This document shows, piece by piece, positions 19,013-27,848 of a DNA stretch of 64,000 nt; position 1 is the stretch's first letter; each line of letters starts with the position of its first letter. The notes under the pieces are model-generated. The model saw only the letters and a list, made by a program, of their open reading frames with translations, was not told where the DNA came from and ran no database searches. Both the position numbers and the translations under genes were made by a program. Source of the DNA: SURF-32 sp964648365 (GTDB lineage Bacteria > Planctomycetota > Phycisphaerae > UBA1845); assembly GCA_964648365.1 (NCBI GenBank), contig CAZYLK010000002.1, forward strand, positions 12,614 to 76,613, written 5' to 3'.

Positions 19013-20296
19013 CTACCCACCCCCAAACCGCTTCAACACCATCAGCAGCGCCACGAACCCCAAAATCCACGGAATCGCGCGGATCAGCGCAAGGACGATC
19101 TGCCGGTTGGAGATGCCGTGACGGGTGACGGTCGCTTCGGTGTTGGACGGTTCCATTTCGTCGAAGAGCGCGCCGAAGGGGAAGACGGCGCAGGCTTCCA
19201 GGTCGTCGAGCATCTCGACGGCGCTTTCGTAGCGGTCTTTCGCGGAGGCGGCGCAGGCGCGGACGATCAGCTCGTTGATCTTGGTCATGTCCCACTTGCG
19301 CGTGTCTTTGCGGAAGACAGACGGCAACGCGGGGAAGGTTTCCGGGTGCTGGCCGGCGATCATGTTGTGCAAGACCTTGCCCATCGCGAAGGTGTCGGCC
19401 GTGCGGTCCATGATGCGGTCGGGCGGCATGTAGCGCGGCGTGCCGATGACCACCGCGCCGTCCACCCCGGCCGCGACCATCCCAATGTCCGCCAGCTTGG
19501 GCCGGTACTTCACGAACACGATGTTGCCCGGCTTGATGTCGCGGTGGACCAGGTCCAGCCGGTGCAGCCGGGCCAGGCCGCGCAGCAGGCGGCGCACGAT
19601 CTCGATGGCCGTGTCCGGCTGGATCAACCGGCGACGCATCACGCTGTAGAGCGTCAGCGGGCGATAGTTCGCCGGAAACGCCTCGCCCGCGACCGGCGCC
19701 TTGGTCACGGCGTTGTCGGCCAGTTCCATCGTGTAGTAAAGCTGGTTGCCGATCAGGCCCACGTGGTAGATGTCGATCAGGTACGGGTGGCGGCCGACTT
19801 TGCGGCAGTAGGTCTCCAGCGCGGTGCTCTCGCGGCAGCCGACGTTGGCCTGCCTCATGCGGCTCATGTCGAGGATCTTCAGTGCGCGAAATACGCCAAC
19901 GCGATCGCGTACGGCCCAGACGGATCCATACGCCCCCTCGCCGCACATCTGGATGCGCTCGTAGTCGGGCACGCGCCAGAAGGAATCTTCGCTGTCGGCC
20001 GCGGGAGCAGGCTCATCCAGCGTCGCGGTCGCGGCCGGCCGCAGCGCCATGACGTCGGTCGACATGGCCGTGTCGGCCGCATCATCCACCAGCGGCCCGG
20101 CCGCCGAGCCGGACATCGAATCCTGCCAGGCCTCGCGCAGCAGCGACGCGTCCAGGCTGGCGGCGCGGATGCCTTCCATCATCTGGCGGCAGTCGCGACA
20201 GCCGGCCACATGCCGCTCCAGCGGGCCGGCGTCGTGCTCGCTCAGGTCACCGCTCTCGAAGGCCGCCAGCCGGTCTCGTGTCGGACAATCGCTCAT
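19013..20296 (-). CDS. Ser/Thr protein kinase with N-terminal anti-sigma-like zinc finger and C-terminal membrane segment
   Basis: The 427-residue protein has an N-terminal HxxxCxxC zinc-finger like those of anti-sigma factors (RHVAGCRDCRQMM, about 26-40). A kinase domain follows (about 100-360): GEGAYGSVWAV glycine loop, ALKIL lysine, VHRDIKPGN catalytic loop, and ADIG in place of DFG. One C-terminal segment (PWILGFVALLMVL) anchors it in the membrane. The Asp of DFG is kept, so metal binding should survive. ATG 20296 shares four bases (ATGA) with the stop of the sigma gene upstream, so the pair is translationally coupled. The zinc finger makes direct binding of that sigma factor plausible, by inference. 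Confidence 0.88.
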   Translation of the reverse strand: MSDCPTRDRLAAFESGDLSEHDAGPLERHVAGCRDCRQMMEGIRAASLDASLLREAWQDSMSGSAAGPLVDDAADTAMSTDVMALRPAATATLDEPAPAADSEDSFWRVPDYERIQMCGEGAYGSVWAVRDRVGVFRALKILDMSRMRQANVGCRESTALETYCRKVGRHPYLIDIYHVGLIGNQLYYTMELADNAVTKAPVAGEAFPANYRPLTLYSVMRRRLIQPDTAIEIVRRLLRGLARLHRLDLVHRDIKPGNIVFVKYRPKLADIGMVAAGVDGAVVIGTPRYMPPDRIMDRTADTFAMGKVLHNMIAGQHPETFPALPSVFRKDTRKWDMTKINELIVRACAASAKDRYESAVEMLDDLEACAVFPFGALFDEMEPSNTEATVTRHGISNRQIVLALIRAIPWILGFVALLMVLKRFGGG

Positions 20297-20868
20297 TCGC
20301 GGCCCCCGTACCACTTCTCCAGCATCTGCGCATATCGCTCCCGCACGCGCTTCATCACCCGCGCCTTGGCCACGTACACCTGGGCGCGGGTCATCCCCAG
20401 CGCCAGGGTAATCTGATCGACCGGCATCGACTGCAAGACGTACAACTCGAACGCGCGATACGTGTGCGGCGCGAACTCGTCCTGAACGCTTGCCACGCAA
20501 AACATCAGGTGAGTGCGCGTCCAGTGCCGCTCCCATTCTTCCGCCGGGCTGGCGCAGGAAATCGCCTCGGGATCGCCGCGCAGCGACAGCGGCTCCTGCG
20601 CCAGGCGGCGCAGATGGCGATAGACCTTGAACTCGACGATCCGCCTCAGCCAGGCGCGAAAGCTGGTGCGGCGTTGGAAGTCGCGGATGCGGCCGACGAC
20701 GACTTCCAGACACTGCTGCGCGATCTCTTCCGCGTCGGAGCGATTCAGCCCGAGTCGTCGTGCATGCCGCACCATCAGCGGGCGGTAGATGCGGTCGAAC
20801 GCCATCCACCGGCTCGCGTCATCGAAGTCGCGAACGCCCTCCAACAGGCTGGATCGTGTGCGTGTCAC
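20293..20868 (-). CDS. RNA polymerase sigma factor, planctomycete ECF-like
   Basis: The 191-residue product has a sigma region 2 (FDRIYRPLMVRHARRLGL, then DAEEIAQQCLEVVV with the expected acidic core-binding residues) and a region 4 HTH (MPVDQITLALGMTRAQVYVAKARVM). The start is GTG 20868. It overlaps the kinase/zinc-finger gene by four bases. This is the second sigma-kinase pair in the window but of a different subfamily from 4933-5490, and its kinase has a different layout, so the two pairs are not a recent duplication. Confidence 0.88.
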   Translation of the reverse strand: MTRTRSSLLEGVRDFDDASRWMAFDRIYRPLMVRHARRLGLNRSDAEEIAQQCLEVVVGRIRDFQRRTSFRAWLRRIVEFKVYRHLRRLAQEPLSLRGDPEAISCASPAEEWERHWTRTHLMFCVASVQDEFAPHTYRAFELYVLQSMPVDQITLALGMTRAQVYVAKARVMKRVRERYAQMLEKWYGGRE

Positions 20869-21199
20869 CGGTCGCCGTTCCCCGTCGCGCCCCCGCCCCC
20901 CGCGGTCTCATCCGCCAGCGTCCAGTATAGCCGGATCACCGGTCGGCCGTGTCGAAATCGCGTGCGCCCCCGTCCGCACGTCTCATATCCCGGCTTGCAG
21001 AATTTTACAGCGCGAAGCTGGCCGCGCGAATGAAATCTTTTCGTGAGGACTTACGAAGACCGTCGGAGAGGGCCGGCGACCGATGAGCCAGCGCGTTCGC
21101 GGTTGCAAAGCGACGATCGGCAACGGCCGATTCGCATCCGACGCGGGCATCGCCGCGGGAAGCGGCCACCTGAATCGACGACCATGCCGGCGTGACGCA
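20869..21199. other. Gene-free stretch, sigma factor upstream region
   Basis: No convincing gene on either strand. It should hold the promoter of the sigma/kinase pair, but no clear -35/-10 pair was found. ORFs here have poor codon character and no ribosome binding site. Confidence 0.5.
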
Positions 21200-21251
21200 C
21201 CGGCAAAAAGCGATGCAGGTCGGGTGCTCCTTCTGGACACCCGACCTGCAT
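21200..21251 (-). terminator. Intrinsic terminator
   Basis: A 14-bp perfect inverted repeat (21213-21226 with 21238-21251, arm core GCAGGTCGGGTG) is followed on the minus strand by CGCTTTTT. It would end the candidate small RNA and any read-through from the gene at 21399-21968. Confidence 0.75.
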
Positions 21252-21300
21252 TCCCTCCTCGAACTGGACGACCAAACCCAGTTCCATCAGCATGCGCTGC
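21200..21300 (-). ncRNA. Candidate small RNA of about 100 nt
   Basis: On the minus strand a promoter-like pair (21307-21334) would start transcription near 21300. The transcript would fold a 7-bp stem GAACTGG/CCAGTTC (21278-21284 with 21261-21267) and then a 14-bp perfect stem with an 11-base loop (21213-21251), followed by CGCTTTTT. The purine-rich GAGGAGGGA between the stems would be single-stranded. No convincing ORF explains the conservation of this arrangement. It could also be a processed 3' UTR of the upstream 5-formyl-THF cyclo-ligase gene. No known family was recognised. Confidence 0.45.
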
Positions 21301-21306
21301 ACCTTT

Positions 21307-21334
21307 ATTGTACTGAAACGTTCGCACGATTCAA
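21307..21334 (-). promoter_or_regulatory. Sigma-70-like promoter for the candidate small RNA
   Basis: On the minus strand TTGAAT (21334-21329) and TACAAT (21312-21307) are 16 bases apart; the -10 matches five of six consensus bases. The hexamers stand out in a GC-rich setting. Confidence 0.45.
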
Positions 21335-21398
21335 GCACAATTTGACAGATGTCGGCCCCACTTTAGTGCAGATGCACTATCGGCCGGTGGAGGAAGGC

Positions 21399-21968
21399 TC
21401 AACGGAAGCGGCGGACTGTCGTGTCGGTCACGAGCAGATCGACGGACCGGTCGAGCGGGCCGACCGGGACAGCGGGCGTCAACTGGACCTCGAAGGCGAG
21501 GCCGCAGGCGATGCCGCGGAACTCGGGGTGGGCCAGAAAGCGGTCATAGAACCCCCGCCCGCGGCCGAGGCGGTTTCCATACTCGTCGAACGCCAGCCCG
21601 GGCACGATGACCAGGTCGATGAGCGAGATGGGGAAGGGCGCCCCGGACTCCGGCTCGCGAACGCCCAGCTCGGACACCGTCGTGGCGTCCGACAGCGACC
21701 GCATCTCGACGGGCAACATGCGGCGCTGCTCCCAACTGACCTTCGGCACCAGCACCCGCTTATGGTCCTGCCAGCAGCGCAGAACGAGGGAGGTGGTATC
21801 CACCTCGGCGGGACGGGACAGATAGACCATGACCACTTCCGACCGGATGAACTCCGGGCGCTCGAAGAGGCGATGGCTGGCCATGCGCGATCGCGCGTCG
21901 ATCTCCTCCCGCGAAAGATCCGCAAGGACGGCCCGCAGCCGCTGTCGTAGTTCTTTTTTCCCCGCCAA
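21399..21968 (-). CDS. ygfA: 5-formyltetrahydrofolate cyclo-ligase
   Basis: The 189-residue product converts 5-formyl-THF to 5,10-methenyl-THF with ATP in the cytoplasm, and matches the family in length and motifs: KKELRQRLRAVL at the N-terminus, the central VYLSRPAEVDT, and the C-terminal GLAFDEYGNRLGRGRGFYDRFL signature. The start is TTG 21968, the only start between an upstream in-frame stop and the conserved N-terminus. In several bacteria this gene follows the 6S RNA gene; nothing 6S-like was recognised in the 230 bp upstream. Confidence 0.93.
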   Translation of the reverse strand: MAGKKELRQRLRAVLADLSREEIDARSRMASHRLFERPEFIRSEVVMVYLSRPAEVDTTSLVLRCWQDHKRVLVPKVSWEQRRMLPVEMRSLSDATTVSELGVREPESGAPFPISLIDLVIVPGLAFDEYGNRLGRGRGFYDRFLAHPEFRGIACGLAFEVQLTPAVPVGPLDRSVDLLVTDTTVRRFR

Positions 21969-22196
21969 GCCGCTTGCTCAATTCACCACGGGTCCGCCAC
22001 GGTTGCTGTCGTATCGGTCCGCCGGCGGCAGAACCCGCAACTCAATCCCAGCCAGTCACTCTCGCAGGGCCACTATACCGGCGCGCGCAGCCGGCGGGTA
22101 GAACCCCGCGCGCCCCGAGGCGGGCGATCGCGCCGCCCCACGCCGGCGGACCAGGACGGGTGCTGTGGACAGACAGTGTTCGGAGCGAATCCGGGC

Positions 22197-23807
22197 TCAG
22201 GCGGTCAGGGCCGCGGCCGCGCGAAGATCCTGATCGCTGTCCGTGAATCGCTGGGCCACCTGCCGGAACTGGTGTTCGCACTGCATGAACGCCGCCACCA
22301 CGTCGGGATCGAAGTGAGACCCGGTGTCCTTCTGGATGCGGCGGACCGCCTCCTCGTGCGGCAGCGCCTCCTTGTAGCACCGACGGCTGGTGATGGCGTC
22401 GTAAGCGTCGACCAGGGCGATGATGCGGGCGGACAGCGGAATGGCGTCGGCCTTCAACCCGCGCGGGTAGCCCCGGCCGTCAAAGCGCTCGTGGTGGCAG
22501 TAGGCGATGTCGATGCAGTGCTGCAACAGCGGCACCGGCCCGGTGCCTTCCATCGCCGCCGACAGAACGCGATAACCGATCGTGGTATGCGTCTTCATGA
22601 TCGCATACTCCTCGTCCGTCAGCGGGCCGTTCTTGGTGAGAATGTCGTCGGCGATGCCGACCTTGCCGATGTCGTGCATCGGCGCCGCCAGGCCCATCGA
22701 GAGCACGAACTCGTCGGTGATGCGATCCGCATGCGTGCCCGCGCGCGCCATCTGTCTCGCGAGGATTCTCGCGTACTGAGAAACGCGCTCCAGGTGCAGC
22801 CCCGTCTCGTTGTCGCGATACTCGGACAGTCGGCCGACGGTCGTCAGCAGGACGCGCACCGACTGCTCCAGCCGCGTTCGGCGGGTCAGATTGTTGAGCG
22901 CGATCGCCCCGGCGTCGGCGATCGAACGGATGCACTCGATTTCCTCACGCGTGAACGGCTCGTCGTCGCTCTTTTCGGTGACGTTGAGTACGCCGAGGAT
23001 CTCGTCCGTCGCTTGCAGCGACGTGGACACCAGCGGCGTCGACAGGAAGGCCTCGCGGCCGTAACCGCGGGCGGACGCCGTCTTGTCGCCGTACGCGGTC
23101 GCGACGAACGTCTTTCCACTGTGGAAGACCTGCCCTGCGACGCCCTCGACGTTCTTGATTCGGATCTTGTCGACGATCTCCGGATCGATCCCCAGCGCGC
23201 GGGCGCAGGTCAGGTACTCGCCGGTGTCGTCGGTCAGCATCAGAGAGATGCGCCCGCTGCCGGTCGCGTCGCTGACGCACTGGATCATGGAGTCGAGGAT
23301 TTCTTCGCGCTTCTGACACTGGCTGAGCTTGCGCGTGTAGTCGTAGAGCGTCTGAAGACGGCGCGTCTTCTTGTCGATCTCGCCTTCCAGCCGTTCGTTG
23401 AGTTCTTCCACGCGTCGCCGGGCGGTGGCCAGCCGGTGGACGGTGCGTACGCGGGCCAGCAGTTCCACCACGTCAAACGGCTTGCTGACGTACTCCTGGG
23501 CGCCCGCCTCCAGCCCCAGCACCAGATCTTCGGTGCGCGAGCGGGCGGTCAGCATGATGATGGGGATGTGCTCGGTCGCCGGATTGCCCTTGAGGCGGCG
23601 GGTCGCGGTGACGCCGTCCATTTCCGGCATTCCGACGTCCATCACGATCACGTCGGGTTGGTGAGCCTCGGCCATTTCGATCGCGTCGCGACCGCTGCGG
23701 CCCACCAGGACGTTATAGCCCGACGCTTTCAGATGCGCGCTGAGGATGAAGGTCAGGTCGGGTTCGTCATCGACGAGCAGGATGGATGCGACGTAGTTTT
23801 CCGGCAT
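22197..23807 (-). CDS. Response regulator with GAF and HD-GYP domains
   Basis: The 536-residue protein has a receiver domain (about 1-125) with DDEPD, phosphoacceptor Asp in VIVMDVGMPEMDG, and KPFD; a coiled-coil linker; a GAF domain (about 160-300); and an HD-GYP domain (about 325-510) with HDIGKVGI and HHERFDGRGYP. HD-GYP domains with these residues usually hydrolyse cyclic di-GMP, so phosphorylation probably tunes second-messenger levels; the kinase partner is not in the window. ATG 23807 is chosen over upstream starts because GGGGA lies about 11 bases upstream and the receiver domain begins at once. The upstream 321 bp to 24129 is a shared divergent promoter region with no other gene seen. 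Confidence 0.92.
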   Translation of the reverse strand: MPENYVASILLVDDEPDLTFILSAHLKASGYNVLVGRSGRDAIEMAEAHQPDVIVMDVGMPEMDGVTATRRLKGNPATEHIPIIMLTARSRTEDLVLGLEAGAQEYVSKPFDVVELLARVRTVHRLATARRRVEELNERLEGEIDKKTRRLQTLYDYTRKLSQCQKREEILDSMIQCVSDATGSGRISLMLTDDTGEYLTCARALGIDPEIVDKIRIKNVEGVAGQVFHSGKTFVATAYGDKTASARGYGREAFLSTPLVSTSLQATDEILGVLNVTEKSDDEPFTREEIECIRSIADAGAIALNNLTRRTRLEQSVRVLLTTVGRLSEYRDNETGLHLERVSQYARILARQMARAGTHADRITDEFVLSMGLAAPMHDIGKVGIADDILTKNGPLTDEEYAIMKTHTTIGYRVLSAAMEGTGPVPLLQHCIDIAYCHHERFDGRGYPRGLKADAIPLSARIIALVDAYDAITSRRCYKEALPHEEAVRRIQKDTGSHFDPDVVAAFMQCEHQFRQVAQRFTDSDQDLRAAAALTA

Positions 23808-24128
23808 GACCAGTCCCCGACGGCACGGACCTCCCGGCGCGCGGGCGCGCCGGGCGCGTGATCGCTGTTGCATCGGCGGATTGGCCGCACGACACAACTC
23901 ATACCGACCGTAGCGCGGGTCCGAAAACGTATCGGGGTGAATCCGGCAGCACCTCGCCGGAGTGGCGATCTGAGGGTGCGCCTCAAGCAGGCGCGGCACG
24001 GTCGCACAGCGGCGAGCCGTGATCGAGTATCCGGCCCGTGGAGCACGCTGCTTGGGTCCGGTAAACTTTCCCGTTCGTGGTTACGCGGCCGGCCGGAGTG
24101 TGGCCGTCCCCGGCGTCCGGCGGTGCTC

Positions 24129-24614
24129 ATGTTTACAACACCGACTGAAATGGAGCGCGACCTTCGTGAGGCTCTGGCGGTGGCCGGGATGCCCGACTGG
24201 GCGTCGATCGAGTTTCCCGACTGTCGCGAGACGCTTGCCTGGGTCGAGGCGCAGGAGGGGCGGCGGGCTTGCGCGATCGTCGTCAGAGGGGCGGAGGAGG
24301 AATCGGAGGTTTCAGACGGGCCGCCGGATTACCTCGAAATCTCACTCGACCTGGCCGAGCGGATTCTGTCGGACCATCTGCGCCGCTGGCTGGCGCGGCG
24401 GGGGTGGCAGGTGCAGCTTGACGCGGTGCGGAACGAGGCCCGCTGGCGCCTGGCGGACGCGGTCTCGTTCGCGGATGGCGGTGGCGATCGGCTGGATGCG
24501 GAGTATCCCTCGGGATCGGATGAACTCAGCGTGCTCTGCGATTCGGTGGTCGCGGTTGCGACGGCCTGCTCGACGCCTATGGAGATTCGCACGGCCGCGC
24601 CGGCGGCGCAATGA
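24129..24614 (+). CDS. Conserved-looking hypothetical protein
   Basis: The 161-residue product is acidic, with no signal peptide or membrane segment. It has a helical middle (LAERILSDHLRRWLARRGW) followed by strands (VQLDAVRNEARWRLADAV). It is not recognised. ATG 24129 is the first start that gives a sensible N-terminus; a GTG at 24123 is in frame and no strong ribosome binding site decides between them. It is convergent with lpxI, 57 bp away. Confidence 0.55.
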   Translation: MFTTPTEMERDLREALAVAGMPDWASIEFPDCRETLAWVEAQEGRRACAIVVRGAEEESEVSDGPPDYLEISLDLAERILSDHLRRWLARRGWQVQLDAVRNEARWRLADAVSFADGGGDRLDAEYPSGSDELSVLCDSVVAVATACSTPMEIRTAAPAAQ

Positions 24615-24671
24615 CGTGGGCGGTCCTGGATTGTGCCCCCCCGGATCTTCAGCGGCACGCGTGCGTCTCGC

Positions 24672-25553
24672 CTATGACGAGCGTGAATGTCCGGACGCCT
24701 CTGACCGCGCCACGATGACAATCCCCGCACGTTCCGCGGCCGCGATCACGGCTTCACGGTCGACGATGACGGTCTGCCTCGCTTCGATGACCAGCGCCGT
24801 CGCTCCGGCAGCCTTCAGGTTGGCAATCGTCTCCGGCCCGATGGTCGGCACGTCGAAGCGCGGATCCTGATTCGGCTTGGCGACCTTGACCAACATCCAG
24901 CCTCCCTGGCGGCAAAGCTGTCCCGCCCGTTCGATCATCCGGTCGGTGCCTTCGATGGCCTCGACCGCGATCACTTCGCGCTCTTTGACCGCGATGGACT
25001 GCCCGATATCCAGGTCGCCCATGCGCTTGGCGATGGCCCAGCCGAAATCGGCGTCGGCGGACTGCGCGGCCGTCGGGCGGCGGGCGGTCAGCACGCCCTC
25101 CGGGGCGAGATGTTCAGCGGTGTATCGCGTGCAGGGGTCCATGACGATTCCATGCCGGGCGAACTCATCCGCCACGGCCGCCAGCACCGTGTCGTTCCGC
25201 TTGTCCGGGATGCGGAAAAACCACAGGCGCAGGCTGGTCCAGTCCGGCAGCATCTTAAGCAGTCGAAACCGCCCGTACATATCCGCCTTCCGCACCGACC
25301 CCGCCAGAATCACCCGATCCGCCCGCCGCCGCCGCAACGTCCGAATCCACCCCCCCAGCTTCGCCAGCCCGGACCATGTGAACGTATCCGCCAGTTCCGC
25401 CAGCTTGGGATCAGCGAGTCCCCGCAGAGCGATGACGTGAACGCGGCAGTCCGCCCGACGTGCGCCTTCGGCGACCATGAAGGGAAAGCGGCCGTGACCG
25501 GCGATGAGGCCGAGGGTGGGAGGGGAAGAAGGCGGCGGCGCAACGGCGTTCAC
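24672..25553 (-). CDS. lpxI: UDP-2,3-diacylglucosamine diphosphatase, LpxI type
   Basis: The 293-residue product matches LpxI (DUF1009), which makes lipid X from UDP-2,3-diacylglucosamine in lipid A synthesis. Visible signatures are LGLIAGHGRFP at the N-terminus, the RADRVILAGSVRKADMY region, and the C-terminal domain GQSIAVKEREVIAVEAIEGTD and VKVAKPNQDPRFDVPTIGP. GTG 25553 gives the family's usual length (about 280-290); the longer start at 25634 adds an Arg-rich extension not expected. Its presence supports a lipid A-containing outer membrane. It is divergent from the Kelch gene. Confidence 0.93.
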   Translation of the reverse strand: MNAVAPPPSSPPTLGLIAGHGRFPFMVAEGARRADCRVHVIALRGLADPKLAELADTFTWSGLAKLGGWIRTLRRRRADRVILAGSVRKADMYGRFRLLKMLPDWTSLRLWFFRIPDKRNDTVLAAVADEFARHGIVMDPCTRYTAEHLAPEGVLTARRPTAAQSADADFGWAIAKRMGDLDIGQSIAVKEREVIAVEAIEGTDRMIERAGQLCRQGGWMLVKVAKPNQDPRFDVPTIGPETIANLKAAGATALVIEARQTVIVDREAVIAAAERAGIVIVARSEASGHSRSS

Positions 25554-25743
25554 GCCGGTCAGCCTACGCGACGGGCGTGGATCGAGGCAACTGGCGTCGG
25601 CGCACCGGCGGCGGTTTTTTAGGTAGGCGACCACCGGCGTGGTATGATCGCCACCAGATGTTCAAGCCGTCGGGCGGCGATGGTGCATGCCGGGCGGGCG
25701 AGGGGCGTTCCGCGCTGCTGATCGTATGACACAGAGGGCACCC

Positions 25744-27825
25744 ATGCTCAAGTCCGCGCATCGTGCTGGCTCAGGGGGGCTTGGCCTTTGCGTTGTCGCT
25801 TCGATTGGGTCGATTCTGGTATCCGCCGCCGCCGCATCCGCCGCTGACAGCGGCGCCTGGCAACTGGTCGACCCGTCGCTGCGCGCGCGTACTGCGTTGG
25901 CGATGGCGTACGACAGTCGTCGTGGCGTTGTGGTGATGTTTGGGGGGTTTGACATTGCTGACCAAACCTATCTGAGCGACACGTGGGAGTACGACGGGCA
26001 GCGGTGGACACGCAAGAGCACGGAAGGCCCGACCCCCAGGTCTCGGCACAAGATGACATACGACAGTGAGCGCGGCGTTATTGTTTTGTTTGGCGGCGTG
26101 AATGCCGAGCGACGGTACGGCGACACCTGGGAGTGGGACGGAGCGGCGTGGACATTGCGCTCAACGACGGGTCCGACTCCGCGCTGGTGGCCGGCACTGG
26201 CGTACGACGAGCATCGCGGCGTGGTCGTTGTGCAGGGCGGCTATGACGGCGAGTACCAAGACGACACGTGGGAGTGGGATGGCGAGGTGTGGACTCCGAT
26301 CGAGTTTGGTCCGCGTCCTCGACTGGGCACGCCGAGCATGGTCTATGACAGCGCCCGGCGCGTAATGGTGCTTTTTGGCCTGGCGGGCAAGGAACAGACG
26401 TGGGAATACAACGGCGGCGCGTGGGTTCTACGCCACGAAGAGAACGGGATTACGACCGCAGCCGTGCTGGCTTACGACTCAATGCGCCGCGTGACCGTGA
26501 AGCACGGTGATGCGTGGTCGCTCCACAGGGAAACCGAGGAGTGGGATGGCCAATCGTGGAAGACCGTGCCGAACTCGGAGATTGGCACGGTTGACAGCCA
26601 GGGCATGGCCTATGACTCCCGTCGCGCTGTTACGGTCTTGTTCGGAGGAGAGTTCGACCCGTACGCGCGGGACACCACGTGGGAATGGGACGGGCAGGCC
26701 TGGACGTTGCGTTCAACCGGTCCCTTGGGGCGGTTCAGCGCGGAAATGGTGTACGACTCTGTCCGAGGGCATTGCGTTCTCTTCGGCGGAACCCGCCGCC
26801 CGTCAACGGCGGAGGCGGACCACACCTTCGCCTGGGATGGTCGGCAGTGGTCGTTGTTGGGTACGGCCGGACCGGATGGTCGAGCGGGCCATACGATGGC
26901 TTACAATAGCCGGCGGGAGACGACGCTGCTCTTCGGCGGATCCGATAGCGAGACCTGGGAATGGAACGGCGCCGAATGGACGTGGCTGACGGACGCCGTT
27001 CCGTCCCGGCGAAGCAATCACGCGATGGCTTATGACCGCGCCCGCGACGTTGTCGTCCTTTTCGGCGGGTGGAACGGTAGCTACATCGACGAGACCTGGG
27101 AGTGGAAAGGCACCCAGTGGAGCTTGGCGAGCACGCGCGGCCCGTCCGCCCGCAACGTACATGCCATGGCCTACGATACGGTCCGCGCAGCGACGGTGCT
27201 GTTCGGCGGAAGAACGCAACGTGGTCACAGCGGCGAAACCTGGGAGTGGGACGGCCGGCGTTGGACGCTGATGGCCGACGTCGGGCCGGAAGCGCGTGGG
27301 AACCACGGCATGGTCTATGATGAAGCTCGGCAGGTCACCGTGCTTTACGGAGGGGATGCGATTGGTGGTAGCGGGGAGCGATTTTCCGACTTGTGGGAGT
27401 GGGACGGCGTCGAATGGCGACAGAGGCAGGTAGCGAGCATCGGCACACGACGGGCTCACGCGATGGCCTACGACAGCGACCGGCAGCGCATCGTGCTCTT
27501 CGGCGGCCTGGCCGACGGCGACGAGCGCTTCGGCGACACGTGGGAGTTTGATCCCTGCGTGGGGCTGTCGAAGTTGAAGGCCCGCTGCAAGGGCAACGAG
27601 GGTAAGCGGCACAAGGTCAAGGTCGTCGTGCGCACATCGCTGCCGCAAGGCTCGACCGTCCCGGTGGATAACACCGACCTCGAAAACAACACCACCGACC
27701 GCCAACGCATCACCGTAAACAACCGCGGCAAAGCCAAAACCACCTGGCGCCGCCAGCACGGCCAGCACACCATCACCGCCGCCGACTGCCCCCGCCTCCG
27801 CCAGCCGGTCTTATGTGATCCATAA
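25744..27825 (+). CDS. Secreted Kelch-repeat propeller with shared C-terminal domain
   Basis: The 693-residue protein starts at ATG 25744, with AGAGG about seven bases upstream; a signal peptide ends near SAAAASAA. Twelve Kelch-like units follow, each with AMAYDSxRxVVVLFGG and DTWEWDGxxWT. They are more than the six or seven of one closed propeller, so two propellers or one large ring are possible. The last 89 residues (27556-27822) are the Cys-framed domain shared with 9652-11340 and 15455-17035. The sequence carries no galactose-oxidase catalytic Cys-Tyr pair that I could see, so a binding role is more likely. Confidence 0.88.
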   Translation: MLKSAHRAGSGGLGLCVVASIGSILVSAAAASAADSGAWQLVDPSLRARTALAMAYDSRRGVVVMFGGFDIADQTYLSDTWEYDGQRWTRKSTEGPTPRSRHKMTYDSERGVIVLFGGVNAERRYGDTWEWDGAAWTLRSTTGPTPRWWPALAYDEHRGVVVVQGGYDGEYQDDTWEWDGEVWTPIEFGPRPRLGTPSMVYDSARRVMVLFGLAGKEQTWEYNGGAWVLRHEENGITTAAVLAYDSMRRVTVKHGDAWSLHRETEEWDGQSWKTVPNSEIGTVDSQGMAYDSRRAVTVLFGGEFDPYARDTTWEWDGQAWTLRSTGPLGRFSAEMVYDSVRGHCVLFGGTRRPSTAEADHTFAWDGRQWSLLGTAGPDGRAGHTMAYNSRRETTLLFGGSDSETWEWNGAEWTWLTDAVPSRRSNHAMAYDRARDVVVLFGGWNGSYIDETWEWKGTQWSLASTRGPSARNVHAMAYDTVRAATVLFGGRTQRGHSGETWEWDGRRWTLMADVGPEARGNHGMVYDEARQVTVLYGGDAIGGSGERFSDLWEWDGVEWRQRQVASIGTRRAHAMAYDSDRQRIVLFGGLADGDERFGDTWEFDPCVGLSKLKARCKGNEGKRHKVKVVVRTSLPQGSTVPVDNTDLENNTTDRQRITVNNRGKAKTTWRRQHGQHTITAADCPRLRQPVLCDP

Positions 27826-27848
27826 GCCGAGGCCGCGACGACCCGTGA

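Noticed and set aside
21051..21338. A 95-codon minus-strand gene over the small-RNA candidate.
   Set aside because: Its second half is Arg-rich and runs through the terminator hairpin, and no ribosome binding site precedes its first start. The GAGGAGGGA before an internal ATG is only two to three bases from it, too close.
21969..22196. 6S RNA upstream of the 5-formyl-THF cyclo-ligase gene.
   Set aside because: The synteny is known in other bacteria, but no long interrupted hairpin with a central bubble was found in this 228-bp gap.
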